From Streptomyces rhizosphaerihabitans (GTDB lineage: Bacteria > Actinomycetota > Actinomycetes > Streptomycetales > Streptomycetaceae), in the NCBI RefSeq assembly GCF_025399795.1, contig NZ_JAODTZ010000005.1, positions 186,001-250,000 on the forward strand: 64,000 nucleotides of DNA, written 5' to 3'. The translations under genes were made by a program, and so were the position numbers. Numbering within the stretch: position 1 is the first letter of the stretch; each line of letters begins with the position of its first letter. The notes under the pieces were generated by a model. That model ran no database searches. It saw nothing but the letters and a program-made list of their open reading frames with translations, and was not told where the DNA came from. Positions 54,703 through 63,600 of this stretch are shown here, in pieces.

Positions 54703-55772
54703 GACACGATCGAAGCCCTCGCCGACCCTCGCCTGCGCACCGCACGACGGGCGAACAGGAACCCGAAGACGGCCTGTCGGACGGTGGCGAGAACGACCTG
54801 GAGAACATCGAAGCTGAAGTGGAGCGGATGTCGGTGCGAGCGACGGAGGTGCTGCAGCTCAGCAAGGATCGTGACCCGGCCGCGCTGACGCAGTTCCTGC
54901 AGTTGCGTGCAATCGACCCTGAGGGCGCGTACTGGCGGCGGGGTATGGAGGCCGCTGCACGCCGACTGCGCGAGACGGGTAGCACCGAGCTACGGGTGCC
55001 GTTCACGTATGTCACCGGAGAACTGGGGGGCGCATCCGCCGGGGGGCTGGGTGGCGGATCAGCGCCGCTACCACGCCGACGGAACCCGGCCTCGAAGTCG
55101 CCCGCTCCTACGCCGCCGTCCACAGCCGCTTCCTCCCGCCGGCCACAGCGGATGTGGGAGGGAGCAGCGGTGGGGGTTCGCCAAGAACGCTCACACGGCC
55201 GCCAGGAAGACGGCGGAGAACGCCCAACAGCGTGCCCGCGAGGAAAAAAGCCAGACGTGTCCTATAGCGGTGAGCTGTCAGAGAGCCGTATGGCGGCTCT
55301 CGCGGAGATCGATCCGGGGTGGTGTCCGGCGTGGGAGATCGGGTGGCAGCGCAGCTACCGGCTCACCCTCGCCCACGTCCGCGCCGGAGGCCTGTTGCCC
55401 ACGCAGGCGGGCGAGGTGGTCGTGCAGGGCGAAGACCTCGGGGCATGGATTGCCGGGCAGCGCGCGGGCCGGGACAAGCTGATGGCCGCGCAGCAGTACC
55501 TGCTCGAGACGATCGGTGTCGAGCCCGTGGCGGAGGGCGAGGCGATGGTGCCGGCCAAGCGGTCGCAGGATGAGCGGTGGGCCGTCAACCTCGCTGCCGC
55601 CCGGCAGTTCCACGCCCGCGAAGGTCATCTGCGGCCGGCCCGCAAGCACGCCGAGCTGGTCGATGGAGAAGAGATCAAGCTGGGCGCTTTTTTGGATAAC
55701 GCCCGGCGAAGGGCCGGGAAGCTCGGTGAGCAGCGACGCGCGGCGCTGGATGAGTTGGGGATGCGCTGGTAG
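54703..55772 (+). pseudogene. Frameshifted C-terminal remnant of a helicase with helicase-associated repeats
   Basis: Fragments of one long protein are spread over three frames. DTIEALADPRLRTARR (from about 54703) is followed by DGLSDGGENDLENIEAEVER, LTQFLQLRAIDPEGAYWRRG and ELRVPFTYVT. Frame changes near 55050 give GWVADQRRYHADGT and FAKNAHTAARKTAENAQQRA, and near 55250 return to GELSESRMAALAEIDPGWCP and KLGAFLDNARRRAGKLGEQR to the stop. This is the repeat-rich tail of large actinomycete DEAD/DEAH helicases that carry HA domains, common near chromosome ends and on mobile elements. At least three frameshifts and loss of the motor domain show it is dead. Confidence 0.75.
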
Positions 55773-55838
55773 GCCTGTGGGTGCCGGCGAGGGGGCACTG
55801 CGAGGTGTTCTCCGTCCGGCGCCCTGGGAGGTTACGCC

Positions 55839-56053
55839 TTGACCGGGCTGCTACCCCGCTCCTTTGCGATGCGATCGCCGACCGCGATCGACTTCCACAG
55901 CCCACGGTCGATGCGCACCTTCATGAACTGGCCGTCCGCACGCCTCACCTTGACGAAGTGGTACATGTTCGCACCGTCGAGCATGCCCCGCGACTTGTCC
56001 TCGACAATGCCTTCCCAGGCATCGTCCGGTCCTGGTTTGTGAGATTTGAACAT
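55839..56053 (-). CDS. DUF7489-like small protein
   Basis: A 71-residue protein: MFKSHKPGPDDAWEGIVEDK, MYHFVKVRRADGQFMKVRID, then GLWKSIAVGDRIAKERG. It resembles small actinomycete proteins now grouped as DUF7489 (beta-rich, function unknown). ATG at 56053. It appears intact although both neighbours are pseudogenes. Family assignment is from memory of similar sequences and is tentative. Confidence 0.6.
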
Positions 56054-56199
56054 GCCGCAAGCCTACGGAGGTCGACAGGCGTGGTGCAGGGTCAAGAGGC
56101 ACACATACTGCAGTACAGGTGTCGCACAAGCAGCCCTACAAATGTCCTGAGCAGCGCAACGACGACAGTCCTCAGGAACTGAACCGGCAGCCACGACAC

Positions 56200-56855
56200 G
56201 CAAGCCATGGCCAACGACTTCCTCGGTGCAGTTGTCGACCTCGATGAACAGCAGCGGTACATCGTCCGGGGCGATCACAACGACGTCGGCGCGGGCGCTG
56301 CCGATAGCGGGGTTCTTCCAGGTGCCCTTCACCGCGAGCGCGACCTCGGTGGCGTAGGAGGTGAGGGCACCGATCTCCTTGGGTGCGTCGACGGCGGCCT
56401 GGGCGACGGCCTGGGCTTCGGCACGCTGCATTGTGAGCAGGGCGAGGTCGGGCTTGGGACGGATCATCGCGATGACCGTCTCGTTCACCGTCATCGCGTG
56501 GGGGCGCCCGAGCGGCACCGCCCATCTCCTCCGGCGCCCGGCCCACGTCGATCGCCGCAGCGGCCAGACCGGCCGCGGTGAGCAGACGGACCTCCTCACC
56601 GCCCCGGGACCGACCGCCGTCGACAACCAGGCCGTGACGCCGCAGATCGTTCGCCGCGCCACGGTGGGAGGCGGTGCGCGCTTCCTTCCGCGCCGACGCC
56701 GTCTCCTTCAACGTGTGCCGGAAGGTCAGGTGCGGCGAGGACAACCGCTGGATCTGGTCCGCGATCGCGACGTTCAAAACCCCAAGGACGCACAGCACGT
56801 CGCTGCGCAGACCGTCCGACGATCCCGCCTCGTCCGCCCTGCGCTCGCCTGGCAT
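56200..56855 (-). pseudogene. Replication-relaxation family protein, frameshifted and truncated
   Basis: Starting MPGERRADEAGSSDGLRSDV at ATG 56855, one frame gives VLGVLNVAIADQIQRLSSPH and GEEVRLLTAAGLAAAAIDVG. Near 56510 the protein continues in another frame with MTVNETVIAMIRPKPDLALL, YATEVALAVKGTWKNP and LLFIEVDNCTEEV, after which the family's C-terminal part is missing. These proteins accompany plasmid-like and integrative elements in Streptomyces. One frameshift plus truncation make this a pseudogene. Confidence 0.75.
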
Positions 56856-57077
56856 CAGCCGCGGCACCGGCTTCTGGGGGCCGCCGTTCCGCGTCTTCGC
56901 CCCCAGCCAGATCACCCTGCTCGTGCCCCGCTCCCCGCACCTGTCCACCTCGCCGTAGCCGTGGACGGGCCGGCACATCCGCCTGGAGCCGTCCACGAGT
57001 TGCGGGTACGGCGTCGGCAGACTCCCGGCCGAGCCCGGCTTGCACGCTGACTCCCTGTCGTAACGCGCCATGGACCA

Positions 57078-57180
57078 GATCATGCAGGCCTGCAGCACGT
57101 ACGGCGCCGCGGGCTCGACCCTGACGTGCAGAGCGGGCGCCGCCCCGAACAGCGGCACCAGAGCCTCGCCTGCCCCATGG
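57078..57180. repeat. Dispersed repeat, copy B
   Basis: Same orientation as 50578-50690 and about 90 percent identical. It lies just upstream (minus-strand sense) of the replication-relaxation pseudogene, with the minus frame reading ALVPLFGAAPALHVRVEP into MARYDRES. It supports the idea that two related mobile loci once existed here. Confidence 0.7.
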
Positions 57181-57295
57181 CCAACCGACTCCTCCCCCGG
57201 TACGCGCAGGCGTCGCTACGCCTACGCCCTCCGAGGAGCGCAGCCCTTGGAGCACACACCCTGGGCGTGAATCCCTGAGCCCGCAAGGAGACAGA

Positions 57296-57922
57296 TCAAA
57301 CCTTCACGTGCCGGGCCAGCCAGGACATCATGTCCCTGAGCTCCCCGATCGCTTCGAGGACGACGTCCACCGCCTCCGGGGTGTGCAGCCAGGCATCGCA
57401 TCCCAGCGGTCGAGCGGCGATCAACGAGCGGTGCAGCAGGAGTTCGGCGCGGGGATGATCAGCTGGGTAGTCCCGGGGAACTCTCTTCATGAGATCCCCG
57501 GTGACCCCGTAGTTCCGGTCTCTCAAATCCTCGACAATGGCGACAAGTCTTCGACCACTGTCTTCCGCGGCTACCGCCTGCCGGAACATTTTGATCTGCT
57601 CGGGAACGGGGTACCACCAGGCCCCTTGGATCCGCAGGCCGTCGAGATCGAAGCGGAGGCCTATTTCGACATGGCGCGCAAGCCGGATCACCGCACTCTG
57701 GTGTTGCCACCACCAAGAATTTGTGCGGTAGTGCCAGACGGAGAAGTCCTCGTATTCCAGGTTGGTATCCGCGACTTCGTTCAGCAGCGCGATCATCGGC
57801 TGCCGTACCAGCCGCTCGCGATCCTTTCGGCACTCCTCACGCAGAGACTGCGAAGGCTCGCCCTGCAACCGCATCAGGACGTCGAACGCCCCCTCGGACC
57901 ATCCCGCGAAACGTCCGCACAT
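57296..57922 (-). CDS. DUF2461 family protein
   Basis: A 208-residue soluble protein matching DUF2461 (TIGR02453): LEYEDFSVWHYRTNSWWWQ, RHVEIGLRFDLDGLRIQGAW, KMFRQAVAAEDSGRRL and KRVPRDYPADHPRAELLLHR follow the family order. The C-terminus continues with AVDVVLEAIGELRDMMSWLA. The function of the family is unknown. ATG at 57922, 16 bases from a strong 19-bp hairpin on its upstream side. It is intact within the decayed zone. Confidence 0.85.
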   Translation of the reverse strand: MCGRFAGWSEGAFDVLMRLQGEPSQSLREECRKDRERLVRQPMIALLNEVADTNLEYEDFSVWHYRTNSWWWQHQSAVIRLARHVEIGLRFDLDGLRIQGAWWYPVPEQIKMFRQAVAAEDSGRRLVAIVEDLRDRNYGVTGDLMKRVPRDYPADHPRAELLLHRSLIAARPLGCDAWLHTPEAVDVVLEAIGELRDMMSWLARHVKV

Positions 57923-57937
57923 GCGGGTACCCTAGCC

Positions 57938-57991
57938 CGCCCCATCCGGTCGCCCTTCACCGTGGGAGGCGCAGGGCGACCGGATGGGGCG
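57938..57991. terminator. Perfect 19-bp hairpin upstream of the DUF2461 gene
   Basis: CGCCCCATCCGGTCGCCCT (57938-57956) is perfectly inverted at 57973-57991 with a 16-base loop. It lies 16 bases before the DUF2461 start, so it either terminates minus-strand transcription arriving from the flavin reductase side or is part of the gene's leader. In the remaining 57992-58254 nothing recognisable was found. Confidence 0.55.
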
Positions 57992-58254
57992 GCAGGTGAG
58001 TTTCGCCATCGTGGACGAGTAATCCCAGAAATGATAAGAGGCAACGCGCCGAGGACTGCCTATTCACCCTGATCCGACTCGTCCGTTGCGCAGGCTCGTC
58101 GAACAGGACCGAGACGAACATCCGGGCAAGCGGCGCAGGTCGGCCTGCGTGCCCGACGCGCAGAGCGCCAAGACTCCACCAGCGTCCTGGTCTCCAGCCA
58201 GGGCATCGGCATCGGGGAGAAGACCGTCGGCCGGCTACCGCCCCGGCTTCGCTC

Positions 58255-58866
58255 TCAGCGGGTCGTGCCGGACCAGTCCGCGTATCGGACGCGCTCGATC
58301 TCACGCACCGCGCCCAACGTTCCCCACTCGTCCTTGCCGAGCCGGGCCAACGGCCGCAGTCGGTCGATCTCGGGATGTCCGTTGACGAGCACCTTCTGGT
58401 CGACGGCAGCGTGGACCACGCGGCCGAAGACGACGGTGGAGTCACCCAGCCGCACGGTGCTGTGCAACTTGCACTCCAGTACGGCCGGTGAACCGGCGAC
58501 GCGGGGCGGCCTGACCCGAAGACTCGGCTCGCGCTCGATGCCGAGGACATCGAACTCACTGACCCCCCGCGGAAAATCCGTGCTCGTGGCGTTGATCGCC
58601 TCGAAGTGCTCCTCGCCGGCGAAGTTCACGACGAACTCACCGGTCTCCTCGACGTTGCGGAGCGTGTCCTTGCGCTGAACCGAACTGAACTGCACGATCG
58701 GTGGCTCCACACACGCGATGGTGAAGAACGAGTGGGGCGCCAGGTTGTCCACACCATCAGCCCCGATCGTCGATACCCACGCGATCGGCCGGGGCACCAC
58801 CAGAGCTGTGAGAAGCCCGTAGAAGGCCCGAGACGTCAACTGATCCGGGTCGAAAGCATTTCGCAT
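58255..58866 (-). CDS. Flavin reductase family protein
   Basis: A 203-residue FMN-binding split-barrel protein of the flavin reductase/DIM6-NTAB family, reducing flavins with NAD(P)H for partner monooxygenases or acting as an FMN oxidoreductase. Family blocks: FYGLLTALVVPRPIAWVSTI, NLAPHSFFTIACVEPPIVQF, KDTLRNVEETGEFVVNFAGE and RLGDSTVVFGRVVHAAVDQ. ATG at 58866 begins MRNAFDPDQL. It is separated from accE by the MITE. No partner oxygenase is adjacent. Confidence 0.9.
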   Translation of the reverse strand: MRNAFDPDQLTSRAFYGLLTALVVPRPIAWVSTIGADGVDNLAPHSFFTIACVEPPIVQFSSVQRKDTLRNVEETGEFVVNFAGEEHFEAINATSTDFPRGVSEFDVLGIEREPSLRVRPPRVAGSPAVLECKLHSTVRLGDSTVVFGRVVHAAVDQKVLVNGHPEIDRLRPLARLGKDEWGTLGAVREIERVRYADWSGTTR

Positions 58867-58950
58867 CCCACCATTGTCGGTTGCCCGACCTGTCGATCCG
58901 TACGAAGGGGCCGCGCCCGCTGAGTGAGTTCGCTGCTGAGCCCCCACGGC

Positions 58951-59147
58951 TAAGGGCTGTCCCGTAATCCCCGGCGGGCGCACGACGACAGCTACGGCAC
59001 TCCCCCAAGCTCTTCGAGCAGGGGGGACCCCCACGCCGCGTTGTCGGATCGCCCGAATACGCCCAGTATGAGGACGACCCTCCGCCTTGCGATGCACCGC
59101 ATCTGACGCCGCGCGCTGATCCACCGGGGATTACGGGACAGCCCTTA
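58951..59147. mobile_element. MITE, 193 bp with 22-bp terminal inverted repeats and TA duplications
   Basis: The element runs 58953-59145 and begins AGGGCTGTCCCGTAATCCCC; its last 22 bases are the exact inverse. It is flanked by TA at 58951-58952 and 59146-59147, with C before and G after, meaning insertion into CTAG with a TA duplication, as IS5-group elements do. It encodes no transposase, so it was mobilised by one elsewhere. The interior is GC-rich with no gene. The right junction forms the stop codon of the accE-like gene. Confidence 0.92.
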
Positions 59148-59372
59148 GCGCCAACTGACAGGGTTGCGGTAGCTGGTGACGCACTCGAGGCGGCGCCAGC
59201 GGGCCTGGGGGTGGCCGTCGCCATGCGCGGAGCGCGGCTGCGCGGAGCGCGGCTGCGCGGAGCGCGGCTGCGCGGAGCGCTGGGCCGCTGCCACGCGGGC
59301 CAGCAGGACGGCGGTGAGCGCGGCGAGTTCGTCGTCGGCCGGCTCGCCTTTGACGATCTGGACTGTCGGCAT
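59145..59372 (-). CDS. Acyl-CoA carboxylase epsilon subunit-like protein
   Basis: A 75-residue protein resembling AccE/PccE, the small subunit that stabilises actinobacterial acyl-CoA carboxylase complexes. It begins MPTVQIVKGEPADDELAALT and ends RWRRLECVTSYRNPVSWR, the usual epsilon layout. The central linker is expanded by SAQPR repeats from a 15-bp tandem array. No carboxylase beta subunit is adjacent, so it is an orphan. Its stop TAA (59145-59147) is made of the target-site TA plus the terminal base of the MITE; before insertion the stop would have been TAG in CTAG. Confidence 0.8.
   Translation of the reverse strand: MPTVQIVKGEPADDELAALTAVLLARVAAAQRSAQPRSAQPRSAQPRSAHGDGHPQARWRRLECVTSYRNPVSWR
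59225..59280. repeat. 15-bp in-frame tandem repeat in accE
   Basis: GCGCGGAGCGCGGCT is repeated at 59225, 59240 and 59255, with an 11-base partial copy at 59270. The period is a multiple of three, so copy number changes lengthen the SAQPR linker without shifting the frame. Confidence 0.92.
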
Positions 59373-59518
59373 GGTGCCGTGGCGGGGCCCCACTACGAGG
59401 CCCCGATCCACGCGACCTGGCGGCGCAACGCTCAGCACGCCCCCGGACTGCTGCCCTTCCTGGACGCCGCGCGAACGCTCCTGGGCCCGTGCCCCGCGAC
59501 GGGCCGGCCCCAAGAAGA

Positions 59519-60274
59519 TCACCCGATATACGACATACCGAATGCATCACGCCCCGGACTCGTGGGCCGTTGAGTCCGGTTGAGGTGGAGCGGCGCCGTT
59601 CGCGGGCGGCTGATCGGCGCTGCCATGTCGACCGGCAGGAGGTACGGCGATCCCCCCGCCACCCGCTTCCCTGCCGCCCGCGTGGCCCTGAAGCACTTCA
59701 GGGCCGCCCGGACCGGAGCAGGCAGGGGAAACCGCCGCTCACCGGCGAGGGGCTTCGTACCCTTCTCCACCACGGTCGTGTTCCCCATAAAGGTTCGGGT
59801 GTCGGCGACGGCCGAGGTCGCCTCGCTCGGGTCAACGTCGGCCCTGCGCATGCCGCAGACCTCCGCCGGCCGCAGGCCCGACAGCGACAGCAGAAAAGGT
59901 GCGTACAGGCGGTCGCCCTTCACCATGCGTGCGAAGGCATGGACCTCCGCACGTTCCAGGGCCGCACCAGCGCCTTCGTCTGACGCTCCGCCTTGCGCGC
60001 TTCCGAGGGATCGCGCCCCTCCAGCCACGTTCGCGGCGAGCAGGCGACGCGCGACTGCCCGGTTGGACAACTCCTTCAGCCGCGCAAGGGACATCACCCC
60101 GACGGTCGCGCCGCGAAGCCCCGGCACGACCCGCAAAAGGTGGAGGTCCGGGTCACGCCGACCACCTTCACCACGGACCGGTCGCTTCGCCGCGACGTTC
60201 GAGGAGTCCTCCCGCTGGCCGGAAATGAACGCGTCGAGCCGGACCGGCCGAAGACTCCGACGCAATTTCTTCAC
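59519..60274 (-). pseudogene. Tyrosine recombinase (integrase) fragment
   Basis: The frame contains an integrase core, FARMVKGDRLYAPFLLSLSG then LRPAEVCGMRRADVD (first catalytic arginine) and NTTVVEKGTKPLAGERRFPL and PAPVRAALKCFRA. The rest of the catalytic domain (HxxR, the second His/Trp and the nucleophilic tyrosine) is missing; the frame instead runs into unrelated sequence after about 59650. The N-terminal part is only partly protein-like. It is a dead recombinase relic, consistent with a decayed integrative element in this zone. Confidence 0.7.
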
Positions 60275-60622
60275 AAACGGTTTCTATGCGCCGCCTTCCG
60301 CGACTCGGCGATAATCTCCGCCGCACCGCACGCCGTCATGACATGCGAGGTTTTACCCGAATCAGCACACCGGATGCCCCCGGCATATACAACATCACCG
60401 CCGGAGGGGCAATTGAATTTTGATTCCAGCAGCCATCGCCGTCATGAATCAAGCCACGTAAATAGCTAGTGATCTGGGCCACACCGCCTTGCTCCGGCCA
60501 ACTCCCGCTGGATAGCTTGATCACGACTCAGGGGGATGCGCTTACGTCGAGCTGCCGGGAACGGGAACCCTTTCGAACCGCGGCAGAATCATTCGTGGCC
60601 AAGTTACGGGGAAATAGAAATA
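60275..60622 (+). promoter_or_regulatory. AT-rich leader region of the NRPS gene
   Basis: The 348 bases before the NRPS start are markedly lower in GC than the rest of the window (for example near 60340-60460 and 60580-60625) and probably hold its promoter and leader. TTGATT near 60420 and AATCAA near 60448 are inverted half sites of unknown meaning. No gene is seen. Confidence 0.5.
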
Positions 60623-63600
60623 ATGTTAGGCGATTCTGCCGTGAATTCTACGCACAATACACTTCTCGATGCCTTCGCATCATCCGTCGAGCGCTTTCCT
60701 CAACGCCTCGCCGTGAAATTCAGAGAACAGACCCTCACCTATGAGGATCTCGACCGCCGCTCTGACGAGTTAGCAGCGGCCATTCAGGCCCACGCTTCCC
60801 TCTCCGACCAGCCGATCGCCATTCTGCTCGAGCGATCCCCGGAGATGGTGATCGCGGCACTCGCAGTTCTCAAAACCGGTTCCTGCTACGTCCCATTGGA
60901 CCCGGAGTCCCCGAGCGCGAGGCTCGATGTGATCCTCGAGGATGCGGCACCCGCGCTCATCCTGACCTCGAACGTCCTGGTCAGCACAGCGCCGGCCGGA
61001 CATACGGTCCTGTCCGTGGACGACGACCGGAACGACGCTCTGAAGCCTTTCCAGCCGCCCGTGGTCGCTCCGTCCGACCGCGCGTACATCATCTTCACCT
61101 CCGGAACAACTGGACGCCCCAAGGGCGTTCAGGTCACGCACGACAACGTTGTGCGGCTGTTCACCGCCGGCGACCCGCTCTTCGGTTTCGGGCCGGACGA
61201 CGTCTGGTCCATGTTCCACTCCTTCGCCTTCGACTTCTCCGTGTGGGAAATATGGGGCGCTCTGCTGCACGGTGGAACTGTGGTGATCGTCCCGGGAGAA
61301 GTGGCAAAGGATCCGCAGAGATTCCGTGCGTTACTCCGTGACGAGCGGGTGACGATGCTGAGCCAGACACCCACGGCGTTCGCCCAGTTGATCGCCGAGG
61401 AATCACGGAACGAGGACAGACTTCCCCTCCGGTACGTGGTGTTCGGCGGAGAGGCCCTCAAATTCTCCGACCTGGCGCCCTGGTTCGAAAAGTACGGAGA
61501 CTCCGCCCCCGAACTCGTCAACATGTACGGCATCACCGAAATCACGGTGCACGCCACTCACCGGCGGGTCACACAGGAGGATCTCGGCCGGGAAGGCAGC
61601 CTCATCGGCGTTCCCCTTCCCGATCTCGACATCCTTCTCCTGAACGAAGACCTCGGTCCCGTGCCTGACGGGGAGACCGGGGAGCTCGTGGTCACCGGCC
61701 CCGGCGTGGCCCTGGGATACCTCGCCCGGCCCGAGCTGACCGCGGAACGCTTCGTCGACGTCACCGCCCCGGACGGCCGCACGGTGCGCGGCTACCGTTC
61801 GGGCGACTTGGCGCGACGCCTGCCGGGTGGCGACCTGGAGTACCGCGGGCGGCGCGACGAGCAGGTCAAGATCCGGGGCTTCCGGATCGAACTCGGTGAC
61901 ATCGAGACGGCGTTGACCTCGCTTCCGGCTGTCGGACAGGCGGCCGTCGCCGTCAAGGACGTGGACGGCGAGCGGGAACTCGTGGGCTACGTGGTCCCTG
62001 CGCGCGGCGACGCACACGGAGACGCACCGGACGAACCCATGCTGCGCAGCCGACTGTCCGAACTGCTGCCCGCCTACATGGTGCCCGTGGCGTTCGTGAC
62101 GATGGACGAACTGCCGATGACGGTCAACGGCAAGCTGGACCGGGCGGCGCTGCCGAAGCCGGACCGGAGGCTGCCCGAGTCCAGCAACGGCCGCGGAAGC
62201 AGGCCGACGGACGGAGCGGCCCCGCGGTCGCTGCGTGAAGAGCTGCTCTGCGAGCTGTTCGCACAGGTCCTCAACCGCCCCTCGGTGAACTCCGACGACG
62301 ACTTCTTCGCCCTGGGCGGCCACTCCCTGATGGCGATCCGCCTGGTCAACCGCATCCGCGCATCGGTCGGCCTCGAGGTCGCGGTCAAGGATCTCTTCGA
62401 AGCCCGAACCCCCGCGGCGCTCGCGGCCGCAGGTGCGACGGACTCCAGCCGCCCGGCGCTGCGACCGCGCCCGCGCGGCAGCCGGAGCCCTCTGTCGTAC
62501 GCACAGCAGCGGCTGTGGTTCCTGCAGCAGGTCCACGCAGGCTCCCCCGCGTACCACATTCCGCACGCCCTGCACCTGACGGGCCGTGTGGACACGGAGG
62601 CCCTCGGCGCGGCCCTGCGGGATGTCGTCCTGCGGCACGAAGTGCTACGGACCGTCTACCCGGAACAGGACGGCACGCCGTACCAGCACATCCTTCCGCC
62701 CGACGAGCTCGGCACGCCGCTGTCCGTCTCGCACACCACCCCCGACCGCCTCGACACCCGGGTGACGAACGCGGCACGGGCCGCATTCGACCTGGCCGCC
62801 GATCTTCCCCTGCGCGCGGAACTGTTCGTGCAGGACGAGGAGAAGAGCGTGCTCCTCCTCGTCCTGCACCACATCGCGGGCGACGGCTGGTCGCTCGAGC
62901 CCCTGGTAGGTGACCTGGCGCGTGCCTACACGGCGCGGCTGAGCGGACGGGCGCCGGACTGGGAGCCGCTGCCCGTCCAGTACGCCGACTACGCGGGGTG
63001 GCAGCAGGAACTCCTGGGCGACGAGGACGCTCCGGCCGCGCGTCTCTCCCGGCAACTCGGCTTCTGGACCGAGGCGTTGCGGGACTCCCCGGAAGAGCTC
63101 GACCTGCCCTTCGACCGGCCCCGCCCCACTGCCGCGGACTTCTCGGGCGATCTGGTCGGCATCGACCTGGACGAGGATCTGCACCGTGCGATCTCGCAGC
63201 TGGCGCGGACGACGGGCACGACCGTCAACATGGTCCTGCAAGCCGCCGTGGCCGGGCTGCTCACCCGCCTGGGAGCCGGCACGGACCTGCCGATCGGAAC
63301 CGCTGTGGCCGGCCGGACGGACGATGCCCTGAGCAACCTGGTCGGCTTCTTCGTCAACAGCCTGGTGCTGCGCGCGGACACCTCCGGTGACCCGAGCTTC
63401 GTCGAACTGCTGCAGCGCATACGTGCCGTGAGCCTGGCCGCCTTCGACAACGAGGACCTGCCGTTCGAGCGGCTGGTGGAAACCCTCAACCCGACCCGTT
63501 CCGCGGCGCGTCACCCGCTGTTCCAGGTCATGGTCGCCTCGCAGAACAGCATGCCCGACGACTTCGGTCTGCCGGGACTCTCGGTGGACGCCCGCCCCGT

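Noticed and set aside
57992..58254. Possible small gene between the hairpin and the flavin reductase.
   Set aside because: No frame has a start with ribosome site and coherent protein-like sequence.
59580..60314. Plus-strand frame of 244 codons opposite the integrase fragment.
   Set aside because: Its sequence is Arg/Ser/Pro-rich without motifs, whereas the minus strand carries a clear integrase core.
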